Shown here: one piece after another, positions 1-7,782 of the stretch | Position numbering within the stretch: the stretch's first letter is position 1 | Layout of the letters: every line of letters starts with the position of its first letter | Assembly: GCA_013138735.1 (NCBI GenBank) | Contig: WTCE01000009.1 | Span: forward strand, 89,705 to 153,704 | Length of the DNA stretch: 64,000 nt | Reading direction: 5' to 3' | Origin: Crocinitomix sp. | GTDB taxonomy: Bacteria > Bacteroidota > Bacteroidia > Flavobacteriales_D > Crocinitomicaceae | Program-made: the position numbers and the translations under genes | Notes under the pieces: generated by a model | The model's input: the letters and a program-made list of their open reading frames with translations, nothing else | The model's database searches: none | Told to the model about the DNA's origin: nothing

Positions 1-1
1 A

Positions 2-598
2 TATGTTGTACGTAAATCAATTCCTTTAGACAATGGTGGATATGCCGTAGTTGCGGAACATTATGTATATACACAAAGCACATCAACTTCTGCAAGCGGA
101 GCGCAAACAACCACAGAATCTTGGTTATACGGAAACGTTGTTGTAATGTATATGAGTCCTGAAGGAAAAATGGAAACTGCATCTGTAATCAAGAAAAAAC
201 AATATTGTACTGCTAAGAATGGTGGAGCTAGTTTCTTACAGCTATTAGGCTTTGGTTTATATCCTGGGGTAAATGAATTACCTTATTATGGAATTTCAAT
301 CATTGAAAACAACAGTAATATTTACATTTTATATAATGCTAATCCTAAAAATGAGCAACGTGTAAAAGATGGAAAAAACCCTAAATCTGTTAGACAAAGA
401 AATTCAGTAACAATGTTAGCCACATTTAAACCTGACGGAAGTGTTTTCGGAGATGTATTGTTCAAATCGAAAGACGCTAGTGCAGGTGTGAAAATGCCTT
501 TAATGCCTCAGTCTTACGTTCAATATTCTGACAATGCTGCAATTATCTTTGGTAGAAAAGGTAAGAAAATGAGAGCTACTCGTATTACTATTGGATAG
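2..598 (+). CDS. Hypothetical protein, 3' part (5' end outside window)
   Basis: The reading frame is open from the first bases of the window, so this is the C-terminal ~198 residues of a longer protein. An internal Met near position 146 is probably not the start, because good coding sequence (IPLDNGGYAVVAEHYVYTQS) precedes it. The text alternates short beta-strand-like stretches and ends in a basic KGKKMRATRITIG tail. I do not recognise a family. The gene is followed by a clear stem-loop terminator, so it ends its transcription unit. Confidence 0.7.
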   Translation, partial: YVVRKSIPLDNGGYAVVAEHYVYTQSTSTSASGAQTTTESWLYGNVVVMYMSPEGKMETASVIKKKQYCTAKNGGASFLQLLGFGLYPGVNELPYYGISIIENNSNIYILYNANPKNEQRVKDGKNPKSVRQRNSVTMLATFKPDGSVFGDVLFKSKDASAGVKMPLMPQSYVQYSDNAAIIFGRKGKKMRATRITIG

Positions 599-693
599 TT
601 TGAATGGGTTAATGTTAGAATGAAGGAATGATTTAATGTCGCTTTGACTGAATCTGAATTTTGAAAACATTAACGATTCACAAAACAAGTTTA

Positions 694-732
694 AAAAAAG
701 GGCGACTTCACAATGTGAAGCCGCCCTTTTTA
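694..732 (+). terminator. Stem-loop terminator
   Basis: The arms AGGGCGACTTCACA and TGTGAAGCCGCCCT pair with a single A/C mismatch and are followed by TTTTT. The reverse strand also has a T run, so it can also serve the convergent acyl-CoA dehydrogenase operon. Confidence 0.85.
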
Positions 733-773
733 TGTTAATTGAAGTTTATTAAACTCGTAGAACCTAAGTTCGA

Positions 774-2591
774 TTATAGGTTAACTGCATCTGAAAGGCA
801 ATAAGAACCTTTTTCGATTAATTTAGTTGCGATTAATTGACGTGCGTTTTTAGTGTTAAACGGCGCCACTTTTGTGAATCGTTTTAAGCCCATCAACATC
901 ATGCGCATTTCATCTCCTTCAACAAATGCCATCAATGCATCTTTACCCGATTTATTGATTCTATCAGCAGCGTCAAACAAGAATGTGTTTGCTATTGCAA
1001 TGTACTCCGCACAAGCGTCTGCACCTTTTGCTTTCACCATTTTCTCAACACGTAACAGCAATGATTCGGCAACATAAACGTCATTCGCAATGTCTGCGAT
1101 ATTCATTAATATTTCTTGCTCTTTAGAAAGTGACATCATTAATTTTTGTGCTGCAGTTCCAGCCACCATCATTAAGACTTTCTTAAAATTAGCTATGTAC
1201 TTTTTCTCTTCAGCAAACAATTCATCCGAAGGATCTTCAAAATCTGGAATGCTCATCAGTTCATTGGCAACCGCCATAGCAGGTCCCATTAAATCCAATT
1301 CACCTTTCATGGCTTTTTTCAAAATCATATCCACTGTTAGTAAGCGATTGATTTCGTTTGTTCCTTCAAAGATTCTGTTAATTCTTGAATCGCGATAAGC
1401 TCTTTCTACAGTTGATTCTGCTGAGAATCCCATTCCGCCAAAGATTTGCACGGCTTCATCCACACAATAATCCAAGACTTCTGATCCAACAACTTTAAGC
1501 ATTGCACACTCAGCAGCGAATTCTTCAATTCCTTTTAAGGTTGCTTTTTGCTTATCCATTCCTTCAGCAACTTTTGCCGCAATGGTTTCATCAATATTAG
1601 CAGCTAAACGATATACCGCCGCTTCTAAAGCAAACGTTCCTATTGCTTGCTCTGCAATTTTATGACGTATAGCTCCGTATTTAGAAATAACTCTGCCAAA
1701 TTGTTCTCTTTCATTCGCATATTTAATTGAATGATTGATTACTTCTTTCGCTCCACCCATTACGCCAGCAGCTAATTTAATTCGCCCAATATTTAAAATA
1801 TTCAAAGCAATTTTAAATCCTTTGTTGCGCTCGCCTAAAAGGTTATCTACAGGTATTGATACATTATTGAAAAATACTTGACGGGTAGATGATCCTTTGA
1901 TCCCCATCTTTTTTTCTTCTGCATTTAATGTAATTCCATCTGCGTCTGCATCAACGATAAATCCAGTTAAGTTTTCATCATCTCCAATTTTGGCAAAAAC
2001 AGTAAATACGTTTGCAAAACCAGCATTGGTAATCCACATTTTTTGCCCATTCAATACATAAGTCTTGCCATCTTCACTTAGCTTGGCCGTTGTTTTTCCA
2101 GAATTCGCATCAGAACCTGCACTAGGTTCTGTTAAACAATAAGCAGCTTTCCAAACGCCTGTTGCCAAGTTAGGAATGTATTTTTGCTTTTGAGCCTCAG
2201 TACCATAATACAAAATTGGTAAAGTTCCAATTCCAGTATGTGCGCCATAAGCCACAGAGAATGAATGTCCTCTTCCTAAATATTCCGTTGCTAAAGTGGC
2301 AGTTGGAAAGTCAGCTCCCATTCCACTCAACTCCATTGGTACAGACATACCTAAAACTCCCAATTCACCTGCTTTTTCAACTAAAGATGGCATTAAACCT
2401 TCTTCCATTGCATCAATTCGGTCTAAATTAGGATCTATCTCTTGTCGAATAAACTCCAAACAAGTTTGGGCAATCATTCTTTGTTCTTCACTATAATCTT
2501 CTGGAGTAAAGATTGACTCACAATTCGTTTCTTTAATGATGAATTCTCCTCCTTTGATTGGCTGTTTTTCTTCCATTTCTTCTTTTTTCAC
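774..2591 (-). CDS. Acyl-CoA dehydrogenase family protein
   Basis: This FAD-dependent enzyme catalyses the first step of fatty-acid beta-oxidation, acyl-CoA to trans-2-enoyl-CoA. At 605 residues it is the long VLCAD/ACAD9-like form. The dehydrogenase core occupies about residues 35-420 and a C-terminal helical extension follows. Visible motifs are the FAD/substrate signature YCLTEPSAGSD (151-161), WITNAG (186-191), and RIFEGTNEINR with the expected catalytic base Glu409. It is the last gene of a beta-oxidation operon and its ATG overlaps the stop of the upstream acetyltransferase gene by 4 bases, which suggests translational coupling. Chain-length specificity cannot be read from the sequence. 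Confidence 0.95.
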   Translation of the reverse strand: MKKEEMEEKQPIKGGEFIIKETNCESIFTPEDYSEEQRMIAQTCLEFIRQEIDPNLDRIDAMEEGLMPSLVEKAGELGVLGMSVPMELSGMGADFPTATLATEYLGRGHSFSVAYGAHTGIGTLPILYYGTEAQKQKYIPNLATGVWKAAYCLTEPSAGSDANSGKTTAKLSEDGKTYVLNGQKMWITNAGFANVFTVFAKIGDDENLTGFIVDADADGITLNAEEKKMGIKGSSTRQVFFNNVSIPVDNLLGERNKGFKIALNILNIGRIKLAAGVMGGAKEVINHSIKYANEREQFGRVISKYGAIRHKIAEQAIGTFALEAAVYRLAANIDETIAAKVAEGMDKQKATLKGIEEFAAECAMLKVVGSEVLDYCVDEAVQIFGGMGFSAESTVERAYRDSRINRIFEGTNEINRLLTVDMILKKAMKGELDLMGPAMAVANELMSIPDFEDPSDELFAEEKKYIANFKKVLMMVAGTAAQKLMMSLSKEQEILMNIADIANDVYVAESLLLRVEKMVKAKGADACAEYIAIANTFLFDAADRINKSGKDALMAFVEGDEMRMMLMGLKRFTKVAPFNTKNARQLIATKLIEKGSYCLSDAVNL

Positions 2592-3037
2592 AATGCTTTA
2601 TACATTAATTTGTGTGGCCCTATTTTGGGTACTTGATAGACCTGCCCTTTTATCTTAAAATCTTGTTTCTCATAAAATCCAGTTGCAATTAACCGGGCAT
2701 CACACCACAAGAGTTTCACATTCAATTTTTTTAATTCTTCAATCGCTTTTGCAACCAAACCAGCTCCAACTCCATATCCTCTCATTTCCGGATCAGTAGC
2801 CATAGCTCTTAAGCGGTATTGATTTTTCTCCTCAAATCTCGGATTAATCTCAACTATTAAAGTTACCACTCCCACCACCATATTATCCACGGTTGCTGCC
2901 ATGTGAAAAGTAGTCTCGTCCGTATCTGGTCTGATTTGGCAAGCATCAGGGCCATCTAAATGCGGCCATAATACTTTGTAACGCAAATCTCTGATTTGGC
3001 TTACATCAACTTTTTTTATGTTAACGATATTTCTCAA
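2588..3037 (-). CDS. GNAT-family N-acetyltransferase
   Basis: A 149-residue single-domain acetyltransferase. Motif A with the acetyl-CoA pyrophosphate loop is visible as MATDPEMRGYGVGAGLV (about residues 83-99), followed by a late strand LLWCDARLIATGFYEKQDF, the usual GNAT motif B. It lies between the thiolase (2-base gap) and acyl-CoA dehydrogenase (4-base overlap) genes, so it is co-transcribed with beta-oxidation enzymes. A role in acetylating one of them or a small thiol is only a guess; the substrate is unknown. Confidence 0.85.
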   Translation of the reverse strand: MRNIVNIKKVDVSQIRDLRYKVLWPHLDGPDACQIRPDTDETTFHMAATVDNMVVGVVTLIVEINPRFEEKNQYRLRAMATDPEMRGYGVGAGLVAKAIEELKKLNVKLLWCDARLIATGFYEKQDFKIKGQVYQVPKIGPHKLMYKAL

Positions 3038-3039
3038 GC

Positions 3040-4218
3040 TTACATCATTTCAATTACACCAGCTGCTCCTTGTCCTGTTCCAATACACATTGTTACAACA
3101 CCATATTTACCTTGACGGCGTTTCAGTTCGCTCATGATTTGAACAGATAATTTAGCCCCTGTACATCCTAGTGGATGACCCAAAGCTATGGCACCCCCAT
3201 TTACATTGACTATATCTGGATTTACGCCAGTTTCTTTAATAACCGCTAATGATTGTGATGCAAATGCCTCGTTCAATTCAAACAAATCAATATCCTTCAA
3301 TTGCAAACCAGCCATTTTCACTGCGCCAGGAATCGCTTCCACAGGTCCAATTCCCATAATACGAGGCGGAACACCCACCACTTTATATGAAACTAAACGC
3401 GCAATCGGTTCAAGGTTTAATTTTTTCACCATCTCTTCAGACATCATTAAGCAAAATGCTGCACCGTCTGACATTTGAGAAGCATTACCTGCTGTAACAG
3501 ATCCATCTGCCGCAAAAACTGGTCTTAATCGCGCTAAGGCTTCAACCGTTGTTCCCAACCTCGGTCCTTCATCCACGCTTATTACATTAACGCGCTCCGC
3601 TCTTTTGCCATTTTCATCTAAATAAACTTCGTTCACATTAATTGGAACGATTTCATCTGCAAATTTTCCGTCCTGAATAGCTTTCAATGCTTTCATGTGA
3701 GAGTTAAATGCAAATTCATCCTGCGCTTCTCTTGAGATATCAAATTGCTTTGCTACTTCCTCTGCTGTATTTCCCATTCCCCAATACCAATCGGCATGGT
3801 CTTTAGAAATTTTGGCATTTGGCACAATACGCCATCCACCCATTGCAATGGCCGACATTGATTCGGTTCCACCAGCAATAATAACATCTGCAAGTCCGGC
3901 TTCAATTTTTGCTTTTGCAATCGCCATTGTTTCAATCCCTGAAGAGCAATAACGGTTCACCGTCATACCAGGCACTTTATTGGTGTCCAATCCCATTAAT
4001 GAGATGAATCTACCAACATTCAAACCTTGCTCGGCCTCTGGCATTGCGTTCCCCACAATTACATCATCAATTAACTCGTGATCCAATTGAGGAACTTCTG
4101 ACAGAATGTGTTTAATTACGTCAGCTGCTAAATCATCTGGGCGCGAAAATCTAAATCCGCCTTTGTTTGCTTTCCCTACTGCTGTTCGATATGCTTTTAC
4201 TATATATGCTGCTTCCAT
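3040..4218 (-). CDS. fadA: Acetyl-CoA C-acyltransferase (thiolase, FadA type)
   Basis: This thiolase cleaves 3-ketoacyl-CoA with CoA in the last step of beta-oxidation. At 392 residues it has the usual family length. The acyl-accepting Cys91 is in VNRYCSSGIET, the catalytic His348 in GGAIALGHPLGCTGAKL, and the second Cys378 in MCIGTGQGAAG. It follows the FadN-like gene in the same direction, but a 550-base interval with an unrelated four-helix-bundle gene and repeat arrays separates them. The sequence fits the FadA/FadI degradative class better than biosynthetic PhaA, mainly because of the operon context. Confidence 0.93.
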   Translation of the reverse strand: MEAAYIVKAYRTAVGKANKGGFRFSRPDDLAADVIKHILSEVPQLDHELIDDVIVGNAMPEAEQGLNVGRFISLMGLDTNKVPGMTVNRYCSSGIETMAIAKAKIEAGLADVIIAGGTESMSAIAMGGWRIVPNAKISKDHADWYWGMGNTAEEVAKQFDISREAQDEFAFNSHMKALKAIQDGKFADEIVPINVNEVYLDENGKRAERVNVISVDEGPRLGTTVEALARLRPVFAADGSVTAGNASQMSDGAAFCLMMSEEMVKKLNLEPIARLVSYKVVGVPPRIMGIGPVEAIPGAVKMAGLQLKDIDLFELNEAFASQSLAVIKETGVNPDIVNVNGGAIALGHPLGCTGAKLSVQIMSELKRRQGKYGVVTMCIGTGQGAAGVIEMM

Positions 4219-4240
4219 GATTTTGATAGATATTAACCTC

Positions 4241-4317
4241 TAGTAATCAGTACTTAGTATTTAGTACTTGGTACTCAGTACTTGAAATTTAGTACTCTGA
4301 GCTTAGTTTATTATTAG
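4241..4317. repeat. Tandem 7-bp repeat array, unit TAGTACT (left arm)
   Basis: About eleven consecutive 7-base units keep the same register: TAGTAAT, CAGTACT, TAGTATT, TAGTACT, TGGTACT, CAGTACT, TGAAATT, TAGTACT, CTGAGCT, TAGTTTA, TTATTAG. The core AGTACT is itself a palindrome. The array begins about 20 bases upstream of the fadA start codon and decays toward the four-helix-bundle gene. Confidence 0.85.
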
Positions 4318-4354
4318 TTATTTTATTTTTTATAGTTCTTAGTATTCTGAATTA

Positions 4355-4702
4355 TTATTTACTCAATTTTGATCTTTTTAAGGCATTTGTCATTCTTTGT
4401 AAATCTTGAATTTCTAATATCAGTTTATCCGTTTTTACATTAAATATTCTTTCAACAAGTATTAACTGTGTTTCAAGTTCAAAACTTGATCCTATTGCAA
4501 TGTCTAAAAATCGACAAAACTCTTTATTTGTTTCTCTTCCCGCACCCTCGGCAATATTTGATGGAATAGATAATGCAGATCTAGTAATTTGGGAGGTGAA
4601 ATTGAACTTTTCGTTTGCAAGCAAATCTCGAGATATTTCATAAGTGGACTCAACAATTAACATTGCTTTATTCCAAACTTTTAATTCTCTAAATTTATGC
4701 AT
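4355..4702 (-). CDS. Four helix bundle protein (S23 / IVP family)
   Basis: A 115-residue all-helical protein of the family first found in 23S rRNA intervening sequences and related to the Avd accessory protein of diversity-generating retroelements. Family hallmarks are the N-terminal FRELKVWNKAM, the QITRSALSIPSNIAEGAGR block (about 39-57) and the FCRFLDIAIGSSFELETQL segment. Proteins of this family form pentameric bundles; the cellular role of stand-alone copies is not established. It sits inside a fatty-acid degradation operon where it has no obvious business, and inverted arrays of a 7-bp repeat flank it, suggesting an inserted unit. No reverse transcriptase or variable repeat is present. 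Confidence 0.9.
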   Translation of the reverse strand: MHKFRELKVWNKAMLIVESTYEISRDLLANEKFNFTSQITRSALSIPSNIAEGAGRETNKEFCRFLDIAIGSSFELETQLILVERIFNVKTDKLILEIQDLQRMTNALKRSKLSK

Positions 4703-4720
4703 CTCATTTACTTCTTATCT

Positions 4721-4755
4721 GAGTACTAAGTACTAAGTACTAAGTACCAAGTACT
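4721..4755. repeat. Tandem 7-bp repeat array, unit AAGTACT (right arm)
   Basis: Five perfect-register heptads: GAGTACT, AAGTACT, AAGTACT, AAGTACC, AAGTACT. The reverse complement of this unit is a circular permutation of the TAGTACT unit on the other side of the four-helix-bundle gene, so the two arrays are inverted relative to each other. Confidence 0.85.
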
Positions 4756-4766
4756 TTTTCTAATAT

Positions 4767-7169
4767 CTAATTCCTCAAAACTTTTCCTTTAGTCACTATC
4801 GACTGAATCCGCTCCAATGTCTTTTTCTTAGTACAGAGATCCAAAAACGCCTTGCGCTCTAAATCCAACAAGTATTGTTCATCCACTTTCGTTAAACCGG
4901 ACAAATCTCCTCCTGCTAATACAAATCCTAATTTTTCTGAAATGTATTTGTCGTGCTCAGAAATGTAATTTCCATGTGCCATAGTATCTGCTCCAACATA
5001 AACAATTCCCAGTCCTTCTTGTCCAAGTACTGTGATGTCTTTTGCTTTAACTGGTTGTGTATAACCAGCATTGAATAGTGATAAACAAACTTCTTTGGCT
5101 CTAGTTAATTGGTAATCTCTATCCACAACAACTTCGTCAATCCCCTCCCGTAGGTAACCCAAATCGAATGCTTCGTATGCAGATGTTGAAACTTGTGCTT
5201 GACCAATCGTTAAGAAACTATCTCTAAATCTGTTGATACGAACATCTCCTGGTTTCATATTGTCTGAAAAGCGCTTTGCAAACTCTTTTGTTCCGCCGCC
5301 GCCAGGTATTAAACCTACGCCGAACTCAACTAATCCCATGTATAATTCTGAGTGAGCTATTACTTTATCGGCATGCATTGACATTTCACAACCACCGCCT
5401 AAGGCCATATTGTGCGGCGCTACAATTACGGGACATGATGAATAGCGAATACGCATCATAGTGTCTTGGAATTGTTTGATGGCGAAATTTAATTCGTCAT
5501 ATTCCTGCTCCACAGCCATCATAAATATTAAACCTACATTGGCTCCGGCTGAAAAGTTTTGACCGTTATTTGAAATAACTAAGCCTTTGTATTCTGTTTC
5601 GGCTAAGTCAATCCCCTTATTAATACCTTGCAAAACACCACCACCAATTGTATTCATTTTTGTGTGGAATTCTAAATTCAAAATTCCATCTCCTAAATCA
5701 ATTAAGTGACAATCATCATTCGCCCAAACTGTATTTCCATCTCTTAAATTTTCAATAAAGAGTAGGTTTTCAGTACCAGGAATAACTTTATAAGCTTTAG
5801 TGGCAATATCGTAATACATTTTAACACCATTCTCTACTTTATAGAATGACTTGATACCAGCGTCTAACATTTGCTGTACCCAAGGTGAAATTGTTTTCCC
5901 ATGAGCTTTTACAACTTCCATGAATTTTTCAACGCCAACAATATCCCATGTTTCAAATGGACCTAATTCCCATCCAAAACCAGCTCTTAATGCATCATCA
6001 ATCTTGTATAACTCATCTGAAATTTCTGGCATTCGGTTAGAAACATAAGCGAATAAGCCAGCAAAAGCTTTTCTGTAAAAATCACCTGCTTTGCCTTTAT
6101 CAGAGAATAACATCTTAGTTCGTGTGGCTAAATCATCTACCGTTTTAGTTTGTGCTAAAATTGGGAAGTTCACTTTTGACTTGCCTTCGTACTCTAATGT
6201 TTTTAAGTTGAGCGAAAGAATTGCTTTCTTGCCATCAACAACCTCTTTCTTGTAAAAACCTTGTTTGGATTTTGAACCTAACCAGCCCTTTTCAACCATT
6301 TTCCCAATATAATCTGGCAATTGAAATTGTGCGTTCTCCTCATCATCAGGACAATTATCGCGGACTCCGTTAGCAACATGCACCAAGGTGTCTAAACCAA
6401 CAACATCACATGTTCTAAAAGTTGCAGATTTTGGTCTTCCTAAAACTGGACCAGTTAATTTATCCACTTCTTCAACCGTTAATCCCATTTCATCTACTAA
6501 ATGAAAGAGCGACATAATTGAATAAACACCTACTCTATTGGCAATAAATGCCGGAGTGTCTTTACACAAAACAGTTTTCTTCCCTAAAAAACGAGCACCA
6601 TAATGCATGAAAAAATCTACAATTGCAGGATCAGTTTTTGGAGTTGGAATAATCTCCAATAATTTTAAATAACGTGGGGGATTGAAAAAATGTGTTCCAC
6701 AGAAGTATTTCTGAAAATCGTCACTTCTTCCATCCAACATCATATGAATTGGAATTCCAGATGTGTTTGAAGAAACCAATGTACCTGGTTTTCTGTATTT
6801 ATCTACTTTGTCAAAAATGATTTTCTTAATGTCTAATCGTTCAACCACAACCTCAATTACCCAATCACAGGTATTGATTTTTTCAAAATCATCATCAAAG
6901 TTTCCTGTATCAATTCTGTCTGCGAATGATTTTTTATAGATTGGAGAAGGCTTTGATTTTAGCGAAGCAGTTAAAAAATCATTCACTAATCGGTTTCGAA
7001 CTACTTTATCGGCTAACGTGAGCCCTTTCTTTTCCTCTTTGGCAGTTAATTCTCTTGGCACCATGTCTAATAATAGAACACTGCAACCAATATTTGCAAA
7101 GTGGCAAGCAATAGCAGACCCCATAACTCCGGATCCTAATACTGCAACTTTTCTAATTTTTCTATTCAT
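4767..7169 (-). CDS. fadN: 3-hydroxyacyl-CoA dehydrogenase / enoyl-CoA hydratase (FadN-like)
   Basis: A bifunctional beta-oxidation enzyme of 800 residues that hydrates enoyl-CoA and oxidises 3-hydroxyacyl-CoA. The dehydrogenase comes first, with NAD-binding VAVLGSGVMGSAIACHFAN at residues 8-26, the NTSGIPIHMM and GTHFFNPPRYLKLLEI segments, and a second helical domain to about 440. The crotonase fold follows, with an oxyanion-hole region around NGQNFSAGAN and MALGGGCEMSMHADKVIAH. This order is the reverse of E. coli FadB and matches Bacillus FadN. The gene starts 29 bases downstream of the MarR regulator, so the two are very probably co-transcribed and MarR-controlled. Confidence 0.93.
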   Translation of the reverse strand: MNRKIRKVAVLGSGVMGSAIACHFANIGCSVLLLDMVPRELTAKEEKKGLTLADKVVRNRLVNDFLTASLKSKPSPIYKKSFADRIDTGNFDDDFEKINTCDWVIEVVVERLDIKKIIFDKVDKYRKPGTLVSSNTSGIPIHMMLDGRSDDFQKYFCGTHFFNPPRYLKLLEIIPTPKTDPAIVDFFMHYGARFLGKKTVLCKDTPAFIANRVGVYSIMSLFHLVDEMGLTVEEVDKLTGPVLGRPKSATFRTCDVVGLDTLVHVANGVRDNCPDDEENAQFQLPDYIGKMVEKGWLGSKSKQGFYKKEVVDGKKAILSLNLKTLEYEGKSKVNFPILAQTKTVDDLATRTKMLFSDKGKAGDFYRKAFAGLFAYVSNRMPEISDELYKIDDALRAGFGWELGPFETWDIVGVEKFMEVVKAHGKTISPWVQQMLDAGIKSFYKVENGVKMYYDIATKAYKVIPGTENLLFIENLRDGNTVWANDDCHLIDLGDGILNLEFHTKMNTIGGGVLQGINKGIDLAETEYKGLVISNNGQNFSAGANVGLIFMMAVEQEYDELNFAIKQFQDTMMRIRYSSCPVIVAPHNMALGGGCEMSMHADKVIAHSELYMGLVEFGVGLIPGGGGTKEFAKRFSDNMKPGDVRINRFRDSFLTIGQAQVSTSAYEAFDLGYLREGIDEVVVDRDYQLTRAKEVCLSLFNAGYTQPVKAKDITVLGQEGLGIVYVGADTMAHGNYISEHDKYISEKLGFVLAGGDLSGLTKVDEQYLLDLERKAFLDLCTKKKTLERIQSIVTKGKVLRN

Positions 7170-7198
7170 CTTATTTTGTTTTGGATGTAAGCCTATAC

Positions 7199-7666
7199 TT
7201 ACTTTACTTTTAAAACATTTTTTTCTAAAACCTTCTTATCTTCCAATAAGTCAGTCAATATGACATCTACCTTTTCCATTACCTCAAAAAACGCTTTGAC
7301 TTTGGTTTTAGGCAAACTAGCATATACCTTTTCATTAAAGTTGAGGACAACTTCTTTTGCTACTTTTCGTTTCACCATGCCTTCTTCTGTCAGAAAGACC
7401 AATGATTTACGTTTATCATCTGAATCTGATTGGCGCCGAATGAGTCCATTCTCCTCCATATTTTTCAGGGTGCGGGATAAACTAGTAGGTTCCATCCCCA
7501 TTTTTGGCCCTAACGCAGTACTTGGTGTGCCTTCTTTCTCGATATTCAATAAAATAAATCCCCAAGAAAAGGACATGTTGTGTCCTGCAGCTACCTGGTT
7601 GTAATAGCGCGAAATTTTAAACCAGTTATTTCTAACGTGAAATTCAAATAGTTGTTCTTTATTCAT
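7199..7666 (-). CDS. MarR-family transcriptional regulator
   Basis: A 155-residue winged-helix repressor. The recognition helix region PKMGMEPTSLSRTLKNMEEN (about 58-77) is followed by the wing GLIRRQSDSDDKRKSLVFLT with the conserved DxRxK-like DDKRK, then long dimerisation helices. As first gene of the beta-oxidation operon it is likely to sense a fatty acid or acyl-CoA and repress its own operon; the ligand is inference. A perfect inverted repeat CTATGC-GT-GCATAG lies just upstream of its -7 promoter element and is the best operator candidate. Confidence 0.9.
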   Translation of the reverse strand: MNKEQLFEFHVRNNWFKISRYYNQVAAGHNMSFSWGFILLNIEKEGTPSTALGPKMGMEPTSLSRTLKNMEENGLIRRQSDSDDKRKSLVFLTEEGMVKRKVAKEVVLNFNEKVYASLPKTKVKAFFEVMEKVDVILTDLLEDKKVLEKNVLKVK

Positions 7667-7696
7667 TCAATAATATGTATTATCTTTAACGATTAC

Positions 7697-7704
7697 CAAA
7701 TATA
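7697..7704 (-). promoter_or_regulatory. -7 promoter element of the beta-oxidation operon
   Basis: On the minus strand this reads TATATTTG, an exact match to the Bacteroidota TAnnTTTG element, 31 bases upstream of the marR start codon. I see no convincing -33 TTG at the standard distance. Confidence 0.6.
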
Positions 7705-7716
7705 ACAATAATATTG

Positions 7717-7730
7717 CTATGCGTGCATAG
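7717..7730. promoter_or_regulatory. Candidate MarR operator
   Basis: CTATGC-GT-GCATAG is a perfect 6-bp inverted repeat with a 2-base spacer, 12 bases beyond the -7 element of the marR operon and between that promoter and the divergent S9 peptidase gene. Its size and position suit a MarR dimer site that would block the promoter. It could also affect the divergent gene. Confidence 0.55.
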
Positions 7731-7782
7731 TTTATACGTTTTTTTTATTTCTTCCCTTTTCTTTATTTATATCCCTGATTCT

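Noticed and set aside
4355..4702. Diversity-generating retroelement, because the four-helix-bundle protein resembles Avd
   Set aside because: No reverse transcriptase, template repeat or variable repeat is present nearby; the repeats are 7-bp tandem units.
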